Positions 1-6,874 of a stretch of 37,292 nucleotides of DNA are shown here, one piece after another. Source of the DNA: Rhizobiales bacterium Ga0077548 (GTDB lineage Bacteria > Pseudomonadota > Alphaproteobacteria > Rhizobiales > Xanthobacteraceae); contig LNEZ01000026.1 in the NCBI GenBank assembly GCA_001464215.1, forward strand, positions 1 to 37,292. The letters are read 5' to 3'. The position numbers and the translations under genes are program-made. The notes under the pieces were generated by a model. It was not told where the DNA came from. It made no database searches and saw only the letters and a program-made list of their open reading frames with translations. Positions within the stretch are counted from its first letter, which is position 1. Every line of letters begins with the position of its first letter.

Positions 1-226
1 TTGAGTTGCAATTGGCTCGGCAAAAGGACCTGAGTATGCATTGCAGTCACGATATCCGTTAAACCAAAACGCTATCCTGCGTTGGACGCTAGCAAGTCGC
101 AACAGTTCGTACCGGCGTACCATCTCATTAACCTCCTTCCCCTACCCTTCCTCCTCTGGCGCGAACGAAAAGTTCCCGCCCGCATCCGACTCTCAGGAAA
201 TGTCTTTGGGACGAATGGAGGGAGTG

Positions 227-475
227 ATGAGAAAGATTCTATTTGCCGCTGCGGTTTCGCTTGCAGCGCTCGCAGCATCGGCGCCCGCACAGGCACAGAG
301 TCCGACATGGACCGGCGCCGTGGTCGGCGGACTGACCGGCCTCGTGGTCGCCGGCCCTGTCGGTCTCGTTGTCGGGGGCGTTGGTGGTGCTGTTGTCGGC
401 AACAATGTCGAGCGCCCGCGCCGCAGCGTCTGTTACGTCAACGACCGTGGCCGGGAAGTCTGCCGCCCGCGCTGA
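227..475 (+). CDS. Small exported glycine-zipper protein
   Basis: An 82-residue protein of unknown function. It begins with a signal peptide (MRKILFAAAVSLAALAASAPAQAQ, cut near residue 24). A Gly/Val/Ala-rich stretch follows at about residues 29-61 (GGLTGLVVAGPVGLVVGG), typical of glycine-zipper segments that pack in or against a membrane. The tail is short and basic with two cysteines (CYVNDRGREVC). The reading frame is open further upstream, but the ATG at 227 is preferred because GGAGGG lies just upstream (217-222) and the signal peptide starts there. A strong terminator follows the stop. The role is inferred only as envelope-associated. Confidence 0.75.
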   Translation: MRKILFAAAVSLAALAASAPAQAQSPTWTGAVVGGLTGLVVAGPVGLVVGGVGGAVVGNNVERPRRSVCYVNDRGREVCRPR

Positions 476-496
476 ACAAATTTAGATTAAGTAATA

Positions 497-524
497 GAGC
501 CGCCCTCGGGCGGCTCTTTCTTTT
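497..524 (+). terminator. Rho-independent terminator
   Basis: GAGCCGCC-CTCG-GGCGGCTC forms a perfect 8-bp stem (497-504 with 509-516), followed by TTTCTTTTC. It sits 22 nt after the stop of the glycine-zipper gene. Confidence 0.9.
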
Positions 525-612
525 CGTTCTTCATTCAACAATTCATTCATCCGTCATTCACCGCACACGAACGTGAATTGAAAACGCGGCCGGCGCGCAT
601 AATCTTCCCGGC

Positions 613-1176
613 ATGAAACCGCGCCGACTATCCTTCGCAATAACAGCTTTTGCGCTGGTGCTTGCCGCCGGTTCTCCGGCGTTGGCCGGCACGTCCCGCG
701 GCTTCGAAAACGGCGGATATTTCAGCCGCTTCAATCCCGTCGTCGCGGAGTATAACCGCAGCGGCGATCCATTCCGCATCATCGGACTATGTCAGTCCGC
801 CTGCACGCTATTTCTGTCGATCCGCAATATGTGCATTGAGCCGCAGGCAACATTCCAGTTTCACGCGGGCAACGACGGCAAGGGTAACCTCTCAAAGGAC
901 GCGACCCAGCATATGCTGAACGCATACAGCCCGAAGCTGCGCCGCTTCGTAATCGAGAACGGCTACATGGAGACGTTCGATTTCCACACGATTTCCGGCC
1001 GGGACATGATCGAGAAGTTCGGCTACCCGGCCTGCACGGCGCAGCATCGGATCGCCAATTCCGAATCGCCCCGCAACCTGGGGCGCGGAAACGAGGGCGT
1101 CTTCAACGGATCGGCACAGCAGACAAACGAAACAAACCAAATTGCGCTACGCGGCAGAGAAGGCGTTTTCAGGTGA
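613..1176 (+). CDS. ClpP-like periplasmic protein (COG3904-type)
   Basis: A 187-residue exported protein with a signal peptide ending near residue 25 (SPALA). The core segment GLCQSACTLFLSI (residues 58-70), followed by a conserved Cys and FQFHAG (82-86), matches the predicted periplasmic ClpP-like family of alphaproteobacteria. In that family the Ser of SAC and the downstream His are the presumed catalytic pair (here Ser62 and His84). The C-terminal ~40 residues are polar and low in complexity. No strong ribosome site is visible before the ATG. Substrate and partner are unknown. The family assignment rests on motif recognition only, and proteolytic activity is inferred. Confidence 0.65.
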   Translation: MKPRRLSFAITAFALVLAAGSPALAGTSRGFENGGYFSRFNPVVAEYNRSGDPFRIIGLCQSACTLFLSIRNMCIEPQATFQFHAGNDGKGNLSKDATQHMLNAYSPKLRRFVIENGYMETFDFHTISGRDMIEKFGYPACTAQHRIANSESPRNLGRGNEGVFNGSAQQTNETNQIALRGREGVFR

Positions 1177-1211
1177 GCGTTTGACGACTGGCCCTGCCGA
1201 AACGAAGCGAT

Positions 1212-1240
1212 AGGCCGCCCCACCGGGCGGCCTTATCATT
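1212..1240 (+). terminator. Probable terminator hairpin
   Basis: AGGCCGCCC-CACC-GGGCGGCCT is a perfect 9-bp stem (1212-1220 with 1225-1233) located 36 nt after the ClpP-like gene. Only a weak T-rich tail follows (TATCATTT). Confidence 0.75.
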
Positions 1241-1395
1241 TCTACACACCGTAAATATCTGAAAAATAACAAGAATCTACGCTCACACGCGCCTGTGATT
1301 GGCCGCGTGATGCCCATCACACCGGCCTCGCCTCTCCGCTCCTAGGTTCGCTGCAAGTCAAGGGAATGAAACGAACCCATCTCATGGAGAGAAAA

Positions 1396-1893
1396 ATGTT
1401 CAACCGAATGATCATCATTGCAGCCACCGCCGCCCTTTCCGCCATGCTCGTTGCAGGCACTGTGCAGGCGCAAGTCCCGGGCAAGCTCATCGTCAACCAG
1501 CTTTCCGGCAAGTGCCTCGACGTGCCGGGCATCTCGAACTTCACGCCGGGCACGCCCTTGCAGCTGTTCGACTGCGAAACCAACGGCCTCGATTACAGCG
1601 GCAAGACGTCCGACCAGTTCTGGGCTTTCGGCCCGCAGGGTCAGATCCGCAACACGCTCTCGGGCCTGTGCATCGACATTTCGGGCACCGAAAACGGCAG
1701 CCTGATCCAGATCAAGACCTGCGACCCGACCAACGTCGCGCAGAACTGGATCGTCCGTCAGGACGGCTTTATCCAGAACGAGGTGACTGGTAAGTGCATC
1801 AACACCTTCGGTGCAACGACCAACACCACGCCCCTGCAGCTTACCGAATGCGAAATCGGCCTCGCACAGACCGCCCAGCGCTGGCGCTCGTAA
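1396..1893 (+). CDS. Exported ricin-B-type beta-trefoil lectin, copy 1
   Basis: A 165-residue protein: a signal peptide (about residues 1-25, ending VQAQ) followed by a single beta-trefoil domain. Three internal repeats are visible, each with a GKCLD-like segment (SGKCLDVPG, SGLCIDISG, TGKCINTFG) and the Q-x-W signature of ricin-B/CBM13 folds (QFW at 74-76, QNW at 116-118, QRW at 161-163). Such folds usually bind sugars; the ligand here is unknown. The start at 1396 is chosen because GGAGAGA (1386-1392) precedes it; an in-frame ATG at 1366 would add ten residues ahead of the signal peptide. It is a tandem paralogue of the gene at 2047. Confidence 0.85.
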   Translation: MFNRMIIIAATAALSAMLVAGTVQAQVPGKLIVNQLSGKCLDVPGISNFTPGTPLQLFDCETNGLDYSGKTSDQFWAFGPQGQIRNTLSGLCIDISGTENGSLIQIKTCDPTNVAQNWIVRQDGFIQNEVTGKCINTFGATTNTTPLQLTECEIGLAQTAQRWRS

Positions 1894-1912
1894 TACTTAT
1901 GCAAACTAATAG

Positions 1913-1946
1913 TTGGCGCTGCCGGAAACGGCGGCGCCAAAATCTT
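1913..1946 (+). terminator. Terminator between the two lectin genes
   Basis: TTGGCGCTGCC-GGAAAC-GGCGGCGCCAA forms an 11-bp stem with one G-T pair (1913-1923 with 1930-1940), followed by AATCTTTTA. It suggests that the two lectin genes are separate transcripts. Confidence 0.75.
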
Positions 1947-2046
1947 TTATGGCGGCGCACAGCAAAAAAAATACGCGGCTCCAGTTCACAACGCGGTCTT
2001 TCGGCTTAAAGTGTCACAGTAGAACTACGGTCGAGGGGGGACACCG

Positions 2047-2547
2047 ATGATCCGCAATTCTATTTTTCTGGCCGCGCTCGCGGCAATCTGTACTTTGTTG
2101 TCTGCTGGCGCACAGGCGCAGGTAGCAGGACGCCTCATCGTCAATCAGCAATCCGGAAAATGTCTCGATGTGCCCGGCATATCGAACTACACGCCGGGCA
2201 CGCCCTTGCAGCTTTACGATTGCGAAGGAAACCGCGTGGACTTCAGCGGCAAACCTTCGGATCAGTTCTGGGTTTTCGGCGTGCAAGGCAATATCCGCAA
2301 TTCGCTTTCCGGAATGTGCTTGGACATTTCCGGCGCGCAGTCCGGCGCCCTGTTGACGGTCGCCCTGTGCAATCAGGGTAACCCGGCACAGGTCTGGGTC
2401 GTCCGTCAGGACGGCTTTATCGTGAACGCCGCGACCGGGAAATGCGTCGGACCGGCGGGCTATGCAGGGTTAGGCAACCAGACGCCGCTGCTCCATGGCG
2501 ATTGTGAGTTCGGGAATCCGCAAACGCTTCAGCGCTGGCGTTACTGA
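2047..2547 (+). CDS. Exported ricin-B-type beta-trefoil lectin, copy 2
   Basis: A 166-residue paralogue of the preceding gene. It has the same layout: a signal peptide (ending AGAQAQ near residue 25), then one beta-trefoil domain with three repeats (SGKCLDVPG, SGMCLDISG, TGKCVGPAG) and Q-x-W motifs (QFW, QVW, QRW). The segment from LIVNQ through DVPGISNYTPGTPLQL is nearly identical to copy 1, while the third repeat has diverged. A purine-rich GAGGGGGG stretch upstream of the ATG supports the start. Carbohydrate binding is inferred from the fold. Confidence 0.85.
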   Translation: MIRNSIFLAALAAICTLLSAGAQAQVAGRLIVNQQSGKCLDVPGISNYTPGTPLQLYDCEGNRVDFSGKPSDQFWVFGVQGNIRNSLSGMCLDISGAQSGALLTVALCNQGNPAQVWVVRQDGFIVNAATGKCVGPAGYAGLGNQTPLLHGDCEFGNPQTLQRWRY

Positions 2548-2570
2548 GCACGAGCAAGCCGAAGCAGGCA

Positions 2571-2594
2571 GGCGCCGCGCTCGAACGCGGCGCC
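2571..2594. terminator. Hairpin between convergent genes
   Basis: GGCGCCGCG-CTCGAA-CGCGGCGCC is a perfect 9-bp stem lying between the ends of lectin copy 2 and the DUF1993 gene. Neither side carries a clear T-tract, so its activity as an intrinsic terminator is uncertain. Confidence 0.5.
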
Positions 2595-2596
2595 GC

Positions 2597-3088
2597 TCAA
2601 CTCCTGCCGAGGAAATCCATCTTTCCTAGCGCGACACCTTTGTGGCGCAGGATCGCGTAAGCGGTCGTGACATGGAAGAAGAAGTTAGGGATTGCGAAAC
2701 CTTGAAGGTACTGCACGCCGGTGAACTTGTATTCGTTCGGCCCTGCCTTGAAGTTGATTTCGCGCTCCTCGCTGCCGTCGATCGCGGATGACGGCACGCT
2801 CGTCAGATAGTCGATGGTTTTCTGGATGCGCTCATGCAATTCGGGAATGGTTTTCTCGACATCGGGAAAACCCGGCGCGGGTGTCGCCGATAGCCGCGCG
2901 GCGCAGCCCTTCGCGGCGTCGCTTGCGCGCTGGATTTGCCCCACGAGGGTCAGCATATCCGGCGCGAGCCGCGCTTCGGCAAAAGAGGCCGCGTTCGGAT
3001 GCGCCTCACCCTTCTTCAGTATCTCCGAGAGATTGCGCAGCGCGCGGATAAACAAAGGCACGGACGCTTGCGACATCGAGAGCGGCAT
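2597..3088 (-). CDS. DUF1993 domain protein
   Basis: A 163-residue cytoplasmic protein that matches the DUF1993 family along its whole length. It opens with the characteristic MSQASVPLFIRALRNLSEIL, continues with RLAPDMLTL, and has the conserved IDGSEEREINF and FFFHVTTAYAILRHKGV segments near the end. The family resembles DinB-type four-helix proteins, but no reaction is established. It lies 12 nt downstream of the membrane-protein gene at 3101-3577 on the same strand, so the two are probably co-transcribed. AAGGAAA precedes the ATG. Confidence 0.85.
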   Translation of the reverse strand: MPLSMSQASVPLFIRALRNLSEILKKGEAHPNAASFAEARLAPDMLTLVGQIQRASDAAKGCAARLSATPAPGFPDVEKTIPELHERIQKTIDYLTSVPSSAIDGSEEREINFKAGPNEYKFTGVQYLQGFAIPNFFFHVTTAYAILRHKGVALGKMDFLGRS

Positions 3089-3100
3089 TGAGAAATTTCC

Positions 3101-3577
3101 TTACATCGCGGGCTTGAATGCCCGCGCAGCTTTCCAGATCAGCCAGACGAAGAACGCGAGCACGATGACTTGTGCAATCGCAAACGGCGGCTCCATCAAG
3201 GTTGGAGCCATCGCACGCAGTACCGGCACCTTCTTGAAGAGCTGCGCGACCAGCACGAATACGTTGAAGTAGAGCGCGAGCAACGCCGTGACCGCGTAAA
3301 TCCAGCGCCACGAACCGCGATAGCGGAAGACATATTGCGCGGCTATCACGGCGGCGAGCACGATCAGCGAGATCAGCCCGACCCAGTGCGAGTCGCCAAA
3401 ACGCGAGAATGGAAACAGGAAACCCGTGACGCTCGTCAGCACCGTGGTTACTAGAAATACGACGGTCCAGAACTTGGTCGCATTATTGCGCAACAGGCCC
3501 AAGGCAAGCGGGATTCCGGCGGCAAGCGCGACGATGCTTAAGCCCGTATGAATATAAGTGAGAAGCGTCAGATCCAT
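3101..3577 (-). CDS. Four-helix membrane protein, unknown function
   Basis: A 158-residue integral membrane protein with about four hydrophobic segments (near residues 8-28, 36-54, 67-85 and 92-112) and a further one near the C terminus (132-150). No catalytic motif is recognised. A GGGGGT stretch precedes the ATG. It is the first gene of a probable two-gene operon with the DUF1993 gene and is divergent from the gene starting at 3679. Confidence 0.7.
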   Translation of the reverse strand: MDLTLLTYIHTGLSIVALAAGIPLALGLLRNNATKFWTVVFLVTTVLTSVTGFLFPFSRFGDSHWVGLISLIVLAAVIAAQYVFRYRGSWRWIYAVTALLALYFNVFVLVAQLFKKVPVLRAMAPTLMEPPFAIAQVIVLAFFVWLIWKAARAFKPAM

Positions 3578-3678
3578 GGCTACCCCCGTTGGTGGCTGGC
3601 GCGGATGCTAGTTTGCCCAAGCGACAAGAGCCAGCGGTCCGCGCTATAGAAAACGCATCGCTGAATCGTGAGCCGCGC

Positions 3679-4194
3679 ATGAGCCAGCCCAACACGACAC
3701 CGCCGGAAAAAGCACCTCCCTCACTAGGAAGCACGCTTTTCCTGAGCGGCATCTGCATCCTGATGGGCGGCGTGGTTTTCCTGATCGGCATTGGCGTGAT
3801 TCCAAGCGGCAGGGCCGACCCTTCAGCATTCGCGCGGCTGCTCGCAATCGGCGCGGGTCTTTTGTTTATCTTCGCAGGCTTCATGGTGATCGTCCGCGAT
3901 CTCGGCGGCGCCAGAGATAAGCAGGAACTGCCCGCGAACGCGCCGCTCTTGTTTCGGATCGGCGAGCAGGCACTTTCCATCGTGCTGCTCGCGATCTTCG
4001 CGGCCGTGTCGAGCATCATCGCTTTCGGCCCGTTCTTCGCAAGCGGCGCGCTGCCTGACATGACGCGCCAGATGGGCAGCTTCGGCGCGGCGGTCTTCCG
4101 TCTTATTAACGGCGCCTTTGCCCTCGTACTCTGGTATGCCGTGATCTATCTCGTGATCTCGAAATTGAAGAAGCGCAGCGGCGGGCCGCAATAG
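3679..4194 (+). CDS. Four-helix membrane protein, unknown function
   Basis: A 171-residue protein with a Pro-rich polar N terminus and four predicted transmembrane helices (about residues 18-38, 51-70, 94-115 and 136-155), ending in a basic tail (KLKKRSGG). The frame is open upstream to 3589, but ATG 3679 gives the natural start of a membrane protein; no strong ribosome site decides it. The next gene begins 1 nt after its stop (TAGaATG), so translation is probably coupled to the DsbA-like gene. No function is assigned. Confidence 0.65.
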   Translation: MSQPNTTPPEKAPPSLGSTLFLSGICILMGGVVFLIGIGVIPSGRADPSAFARLLAIGAGLLFIFAGFMVIVRDLGGARDKQELPANAPLLFRIGEQALSIVLLAIFAAVSSIIAFGPFFASGALPDMTRQMGSFGAAVFRLINGAFALVLWYAVIYLVISKLKKRSGGPQ

Positions 4195-4195
4195 A

Positions 4196-4810
4196 ATGAA
4201 AATAACCAGACGCAGTTTCGTCGCGGGATCGCTCGCGCTTTCCGCGATCCCCGCTTTCGCGCAGAAGGACGATGTTCTTACCGAAGAACTGATCTGGCGC
4301 GATCCGGCAATTCCCGTCGCCGGGAATCCGAAGGGCGATCTTACCATCGCCGAATATTCCGATTTCAACTGCCCCTACTGCCGCAAGGTGTTCCCGGTGT
4401 TGCAAAAAGTCGTGCGCGAGGACGGCAATATCCGTCTCGCTTACAAGCTATGGCCGATCTTCGGCCCGCCGTCGGTTTACGGTGCGCAGATGACGCTGGC
4501 TGCCCGCGCACAGGGGAAATATGTACAGGCTTACGACGCGCTGATGTCCAGCAATACGCGCATCACCGAAGAAACCACCGACCGCATACTTGCCGGCGCT
4601 GGTGTCGACGTGAAAAGGGCGAAGCAGGACTTGCAGAAGAATATTACCGAGATCGGCGCCGTGCTGAAGCGCCATCACGCGCAGGCGAACGCTTTCAGCT
4701 TTCAGGGCACGCCGTCTTTCATCATCGGAAAATTCCGCCTCTTTGGCGCGCAGCAAGAAGAAGTGTTCAAGCAGGCGATTGCCGACGCGCGGAAAGCCTT
4801 GAAGAACTGA
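4196..4810 (+). CDS. DsbA-family thioredoxin-fold protein, Tat-exported
   Basis: A 204-residue periplasmic thiol-disulfide protein. The N terminus carries a twin-arginine signal (RRSFVAGS, then SAIPAFAQ). The mature part has the thioredoxin fold of the DsbA/Thioredoxin_4 group: FNCPYCRKV places the redox pair at Cys59 and Cys62, and FQGTPSFIIG holds the expected cis-proline loop before the last strand. Expected roles are oxidation or isomerisation of disulfides in exported proteins, which fits the many small Cys-containing exported proteins nearby; that link is inferred. It lies between the membrane-protein gene (1 nt away) and the small Cys protein gene (8 nt away). Confidence 0.85.
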   Translation: MKITRRSFVAGSLALSAIPAFAQKDDVLTEELIWRDPAIPVAGNPKGDLTIAEYSDFNCPYCRKVFPVLQKVVREDGNIRLAYKLWPIFGPPSVYGAQMTLAARAQGKYVQAYDALMSSNTRITEETTDRILAGAGVDVKRAKQDLQKNITEIGAVLKRHHAQANAFSFQGTPSFIIGKFRLFGAQQEEVFKQAIADARKALKN

Positions 4811-4818
4811 GAATAGAA

Positions 4819-5082
4819 ATGCGCCTGCTGCTAGCCTTGCCTCTTCTGCTTATCTTTTTCATTCCCGCAGCCGCGCAGCAAAGCGCGAAGGACAAGGAAT
4901 GGATTGCGCATTGCATCTCGCAGATTTCGGAAACGAATAAATCCCGTGCGCGGGCTTATTGCGGCTGCATGGCGGGAACCGTGGATACTTCGGAGAAATT
5001 GCGCCAGACGGAACTAGAGCGCTCGTTCCCGTCGGTGCATCAAGAGTGTTTCAAGAAGGCGGGATTTAAGGTGCCGAACTAA
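4819..5082 (+). CDS. Small exported cysteine-containing protein
   Basis: An 87-residue protein with a signal peptide (MRLLLALPLLLIFFIPAAAQ). The mature part has four cysteines (WIAHC, YCGC, ECFKKAG) spaced as in a small helical disulfide-linked protein common in alphaproteobacteria. The start at ATG 4819 is supported by GAATAGAA just upstream and by the signal peptide. It lies 8 nt after the DsbA-like gene, so it could be a client of that protein; this is inferred from position. Function unknown. Confidence 0.7.
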   Translation: MRLLLALPLLLIFFIPAAAQQSAKDKEWIAHCISQISETNKSRARAYCGCMAGTVDTSEKLRQTELERSFPSVHQECFKKAGFKVPN

Positions 5083-5087
5083 AGTAC

Positions 5088-5450
5088 TTACGTTGGTTTA
5101 TAAGTACCATCATCAAGCCCAAAAATGCACATTCCGGCATCCATAGACTGAATTCCCTCTCCAGCTTCCGCAAGCGCTTCGAGTGCTTTCCGCCCCAAAT
5201 CTGGAGCGATCGCCAGAGTTGCCTTTATTGCATTTAGCCGTACTTGTGGATTTTCATGATCATAGAGTGCAAGCAATAAACGCCGTTGATCGCCTTCCCG
5301 CCGCTGTAATTCATCTTCCACGGCTACTATTTTGTCGAAGAGGCGGTTGAATTTCGCAATCTCGTCCATCATCAACGCGTCATACTGCGCCGAGCCTATT
5401 TCAATACATTTCGCTACCAACTGTTCAGCGGTCATGTACGAGAGCTTCAT
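5088..5450 (-). CDS. DUF2019 protein, probable immunity partner
   Basis: A 120-residue protein that matches DUF2019 along its length: MTAEQLVAKCIEIGSAQYDA, IAKFNRLFDKIVAVEDEL, then GDQRRLLLALYDHENPQVRL and the C-terminal DAGMCIFGLDDG. It is predicted to be all-helical and HEAT-like. Its ATG overlaps the stop of the upstream nuclease-like gene by 4 nt (ATGA at 5447-5450), so the two are translated together. DUF2019 genes are often found beside predicted toxins, hence the immunity call; binding to the neighbour is inferred. The region is AT-richer than its surroundings (118 of 240 bases G+C over 5101-5340). Confidence 0.75.
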   Translation of the reverse strand: MKLSYMTAEQLVAKCIEIGSAQYDALMMDEIAKFNRLFDKIVAVEDELQRREGDQRRLLLALYDHENPQVRLNAIKATLAIAPDLGRKALEALAEAGEGIQSMDAGMCIFGLDDGTYKPT

Positions 5451-6097
5451 GGTTTTAGAACCCTGACCGCGATCAACGCCTCTCTTCCGACTCTAAGGCG
5501 CGTCGCCCAATCTTTCCCTTCTAAGTATTTTCGCGGCGACTGGAATCCGTAACGTCGATTCTTCGTTTGATACCAAGCGTTAATTTCCCAGTGCTTCAAA
5601 GTGGGTACGCGGACTAAGTTCTCAGGAGAATCGATCATCGACCTTGGGAAACCATCTCGCTCAGCTGCGGTCTGTTCTACTAAGTGGTGAATATCATACG
5701 CCTTCGCAGGATTGCTGACAGCCTCTTGCAACTCACCGAGCGACTTCGGGAGATCAAGATAAGACCGGATATAAGGGTAGGCTTCATCTAGAATCTGAGC
5801 TGCATCCAGAAGGTTTAGAAGCGTCCCCAGAAATGGGCCAAATGTTACTTCTTTTGCGGCCGCTCGCGCGAGCAAAAGCGCTACCTCTTTGATGATTTGA
5901 TTTTTTAGCTTGGTATCACTGTTGCCCGAACTGTTGGAGCCCGTATCAGTCCATCTGCCGCGGTCGTCACGAGGCTGATTGGGATCAAAGTTGGCTTTCA
6001 GCGATTTAGCCAACTCTCCAAGACGAAGTTGCACTGAGAATGCAGCGCCCAACCACTTCGCCCTCAAACCCCCAGAAGAATAACTATCGAGTAACAT
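5447..6097 (-). CDS. HNH-like nuclease toxin candidate
   Basis: A 216-residue protein. An N-terminal region carries FDPNQPRDDRGRWTDTG (about residues 37-53), a motif seen in phage-derived and toxin-linked proteins of rhizobia. A helical middle follows, then a C-terminal domain with DIHHLVEQ (His137, His138), ENLVRVP (Asn160) and LKHWEINAWYQ (His169). The His-His / Asn / His spacing resembles HNH/endonuclease VII-type toxin domains. The start is ATG 6097, with GGAG four bases upstream. No signal peptide or delivery domain is seen. DNase activity is inferred from the motif pattern; RNase or a dead fold remain possible. Confidence 0.6.
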   Translation of the reverse strand: MLLDSYSSGGLRAKWLGAAFSVQLRLGELAKSLKANFDPNQPRDDRGRWTDTGSNSSGNSDTKLKNQIIKEVALLLARAAAKEVTFGPFLGTLLNLLDAAQILDEAYPYIRSYLDLPKSLGELQEAVSNPAKAYDIHHLVEQTAAERDGFPRSMIDSPENLVRVPTLKHWEINAWYQTKNRRYGFQSPRKYLEGKDWATRLRVGREALIAVRVLKP

Positions 6098-6159
6098 CAA
6101 ACTCCAATCCTAAACCTCATACTAGATAGGATTATTTTCCTTGTATGTCAAGACAAACA

Positions 6160-6186
6160 AAAAGGCCGCTCTCTCGACGGCCTTTT
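6160..6186 (-). terminator. Terminator for the DUF2852 gene
   Basis: AAAAGGCCG / CGGCCTTTT form a perfect 9-bp stem (6160-6168 with 6178-6186) with a 9-nt loop. Read on the minus strand it is followed by TTTGTTTGTCTT, which fits termination of the minus-strand gene ending at 6301. Confidence 0.8.
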
Positions 6187-6194
6187 CACTCCCT

Positions 6195-6284
6195 CGTCAT
6201 GGCCGGGCTTGTCCCGGCTATGCACGCCTTATCTGGGTCAACTCAGGAAAGACGTAGATGCCCGGCACAAGGCCGGGCATGACG
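6195..6284. repeat. Palindromic intergenic repeat (rhizobial type)
   Basis: A roughly 90-bp imperfect palindrome. It begins CGTCATGGCCGGGCTTGTCC and ends ACAAGGCCGGGCATGACG, with CGCCTTATC and GAAAGACGT in the interior. I recognise this as an extragenic palindromic element dispersed in Bradyrhizobium and related genomes. It lies between the DUF2852 gene and its terminator. Confidence 0.75.
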
Positions 6285-6300
6285 CTTCCTGTTTGTCGAA

Positions 6301-6750
6301 TTACTCCGGCCGCTGTTCGCCTTTCGGCTCTTCGTTCGCGGGGCGGTTCTTGCGCTCGTTCATGAATTCGTCGAACTCGGTCTTGTCCTTCGCGAAGCGC
6401 AAGCGGTCGAGAAATTCCTTGAACTCGCTCTGCTCGTCTTCGAGCCGCTTCAGCGTCTCCGAGCGATATTCGTCGAAGGCGCGGTTGCCGGAAGTCGGCG
6501 CGTAGTCATAGGCGTGGCCGCCCATCATGCGCGAACGCATACGATCCATCTTCCATTGCAGCTTCTGCATCTTGTACTCGCCGCGATCGGCACAACGTCC
6601 GTAACCCATGTGACCTCTCCCGAATCTTCCCGTGAAAATGATGAACGCGAGGGTGGCGAGACCTAGCGGCCACCAAATGACGAAGCCCAGAACCATCAAG
6701 AAGACCCAGGCCAAGACTCCAAACTGATCGATCTTGAACGCGATAGGCAT
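6301..6750 (-). CDS. DUF2852 membrane protein
   Basis: A 149-residue protein with one hydrophobic segment pair at about residues 10-40 (VLAWVFLMVLGFVIWWPLGL...), then a Gly/Arg-rich linker, and a charged, probably coiled-coil C terminus containing the DUF2852 signature NRAFDEYRSETLKRLEDE and FLDRLRFAKDKTEFDEF. ATG 6750 is preferred because GGAGAGCGAA precedes it; the frame could extend to a GTG at 6777. A probable TetR operator (6793-6811) lies 43 nt upstream. Function unknown; the family is widespread in Hyphomicrobiales. Confidence 0.8.
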   Translation of the reverse strand: MPIAFKIDQFGVLAWVFLMVLGFVIWWPLGLATLAFIIFTGRFGRGHMGYGRCADRGEYKMQKLQWKMDRMRSRMMGGHAYDYAPTSGNRAFDEYRSETLKRLEDEQSEFKEFLDRLRFAKDKTEFDEFMNERKNRPANEEPKGEQRPE

Positions 6751-6792
6751 TTCGCTCTCCATTTGCAGGCCCGCCACGGGCCTCTCGTGTAA

Positions 6793-6811
6793 ATGTAAAT
6801 AACATTCACAT
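6793..6811. promoter_or_regulatory. Probable TetR operator upstream of the DUF2852 gene
   Basis: ATGTAAA-TAACA-TTCACAT is an inverted repeat with 7-bp arms (one mismatch) and a 5-bp centre. The same architecture appears at 7506-7524 over the start of the neighbouring tetR gene, with the two arm variants exchanged. It lies 43 nt before the DUF2852 start, where a repressor could cover the promoter. Confidence 0.65.
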
Positions 6812-6874
6812 TGGCCAGGTCAAGGACTTTTCGAAGATATTTTGAGCGTCGGTGGAGAAGGCGGCGGGAAAGCC

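Noticed and set aside
41-226. Upstream extension of the glycine-zipper ORF
   Set aside because: It would place 62 polar residues before a clear signal peptide, and the ribosome site lies at 217-222.
4450-4818. N-terminal extension of the small Cys protein at 4819
   Set aside because: The extension overlaps the DsbA-like gene in another frame and is Arg/Ala-rich; the signal peptide starts at ATG 4819.
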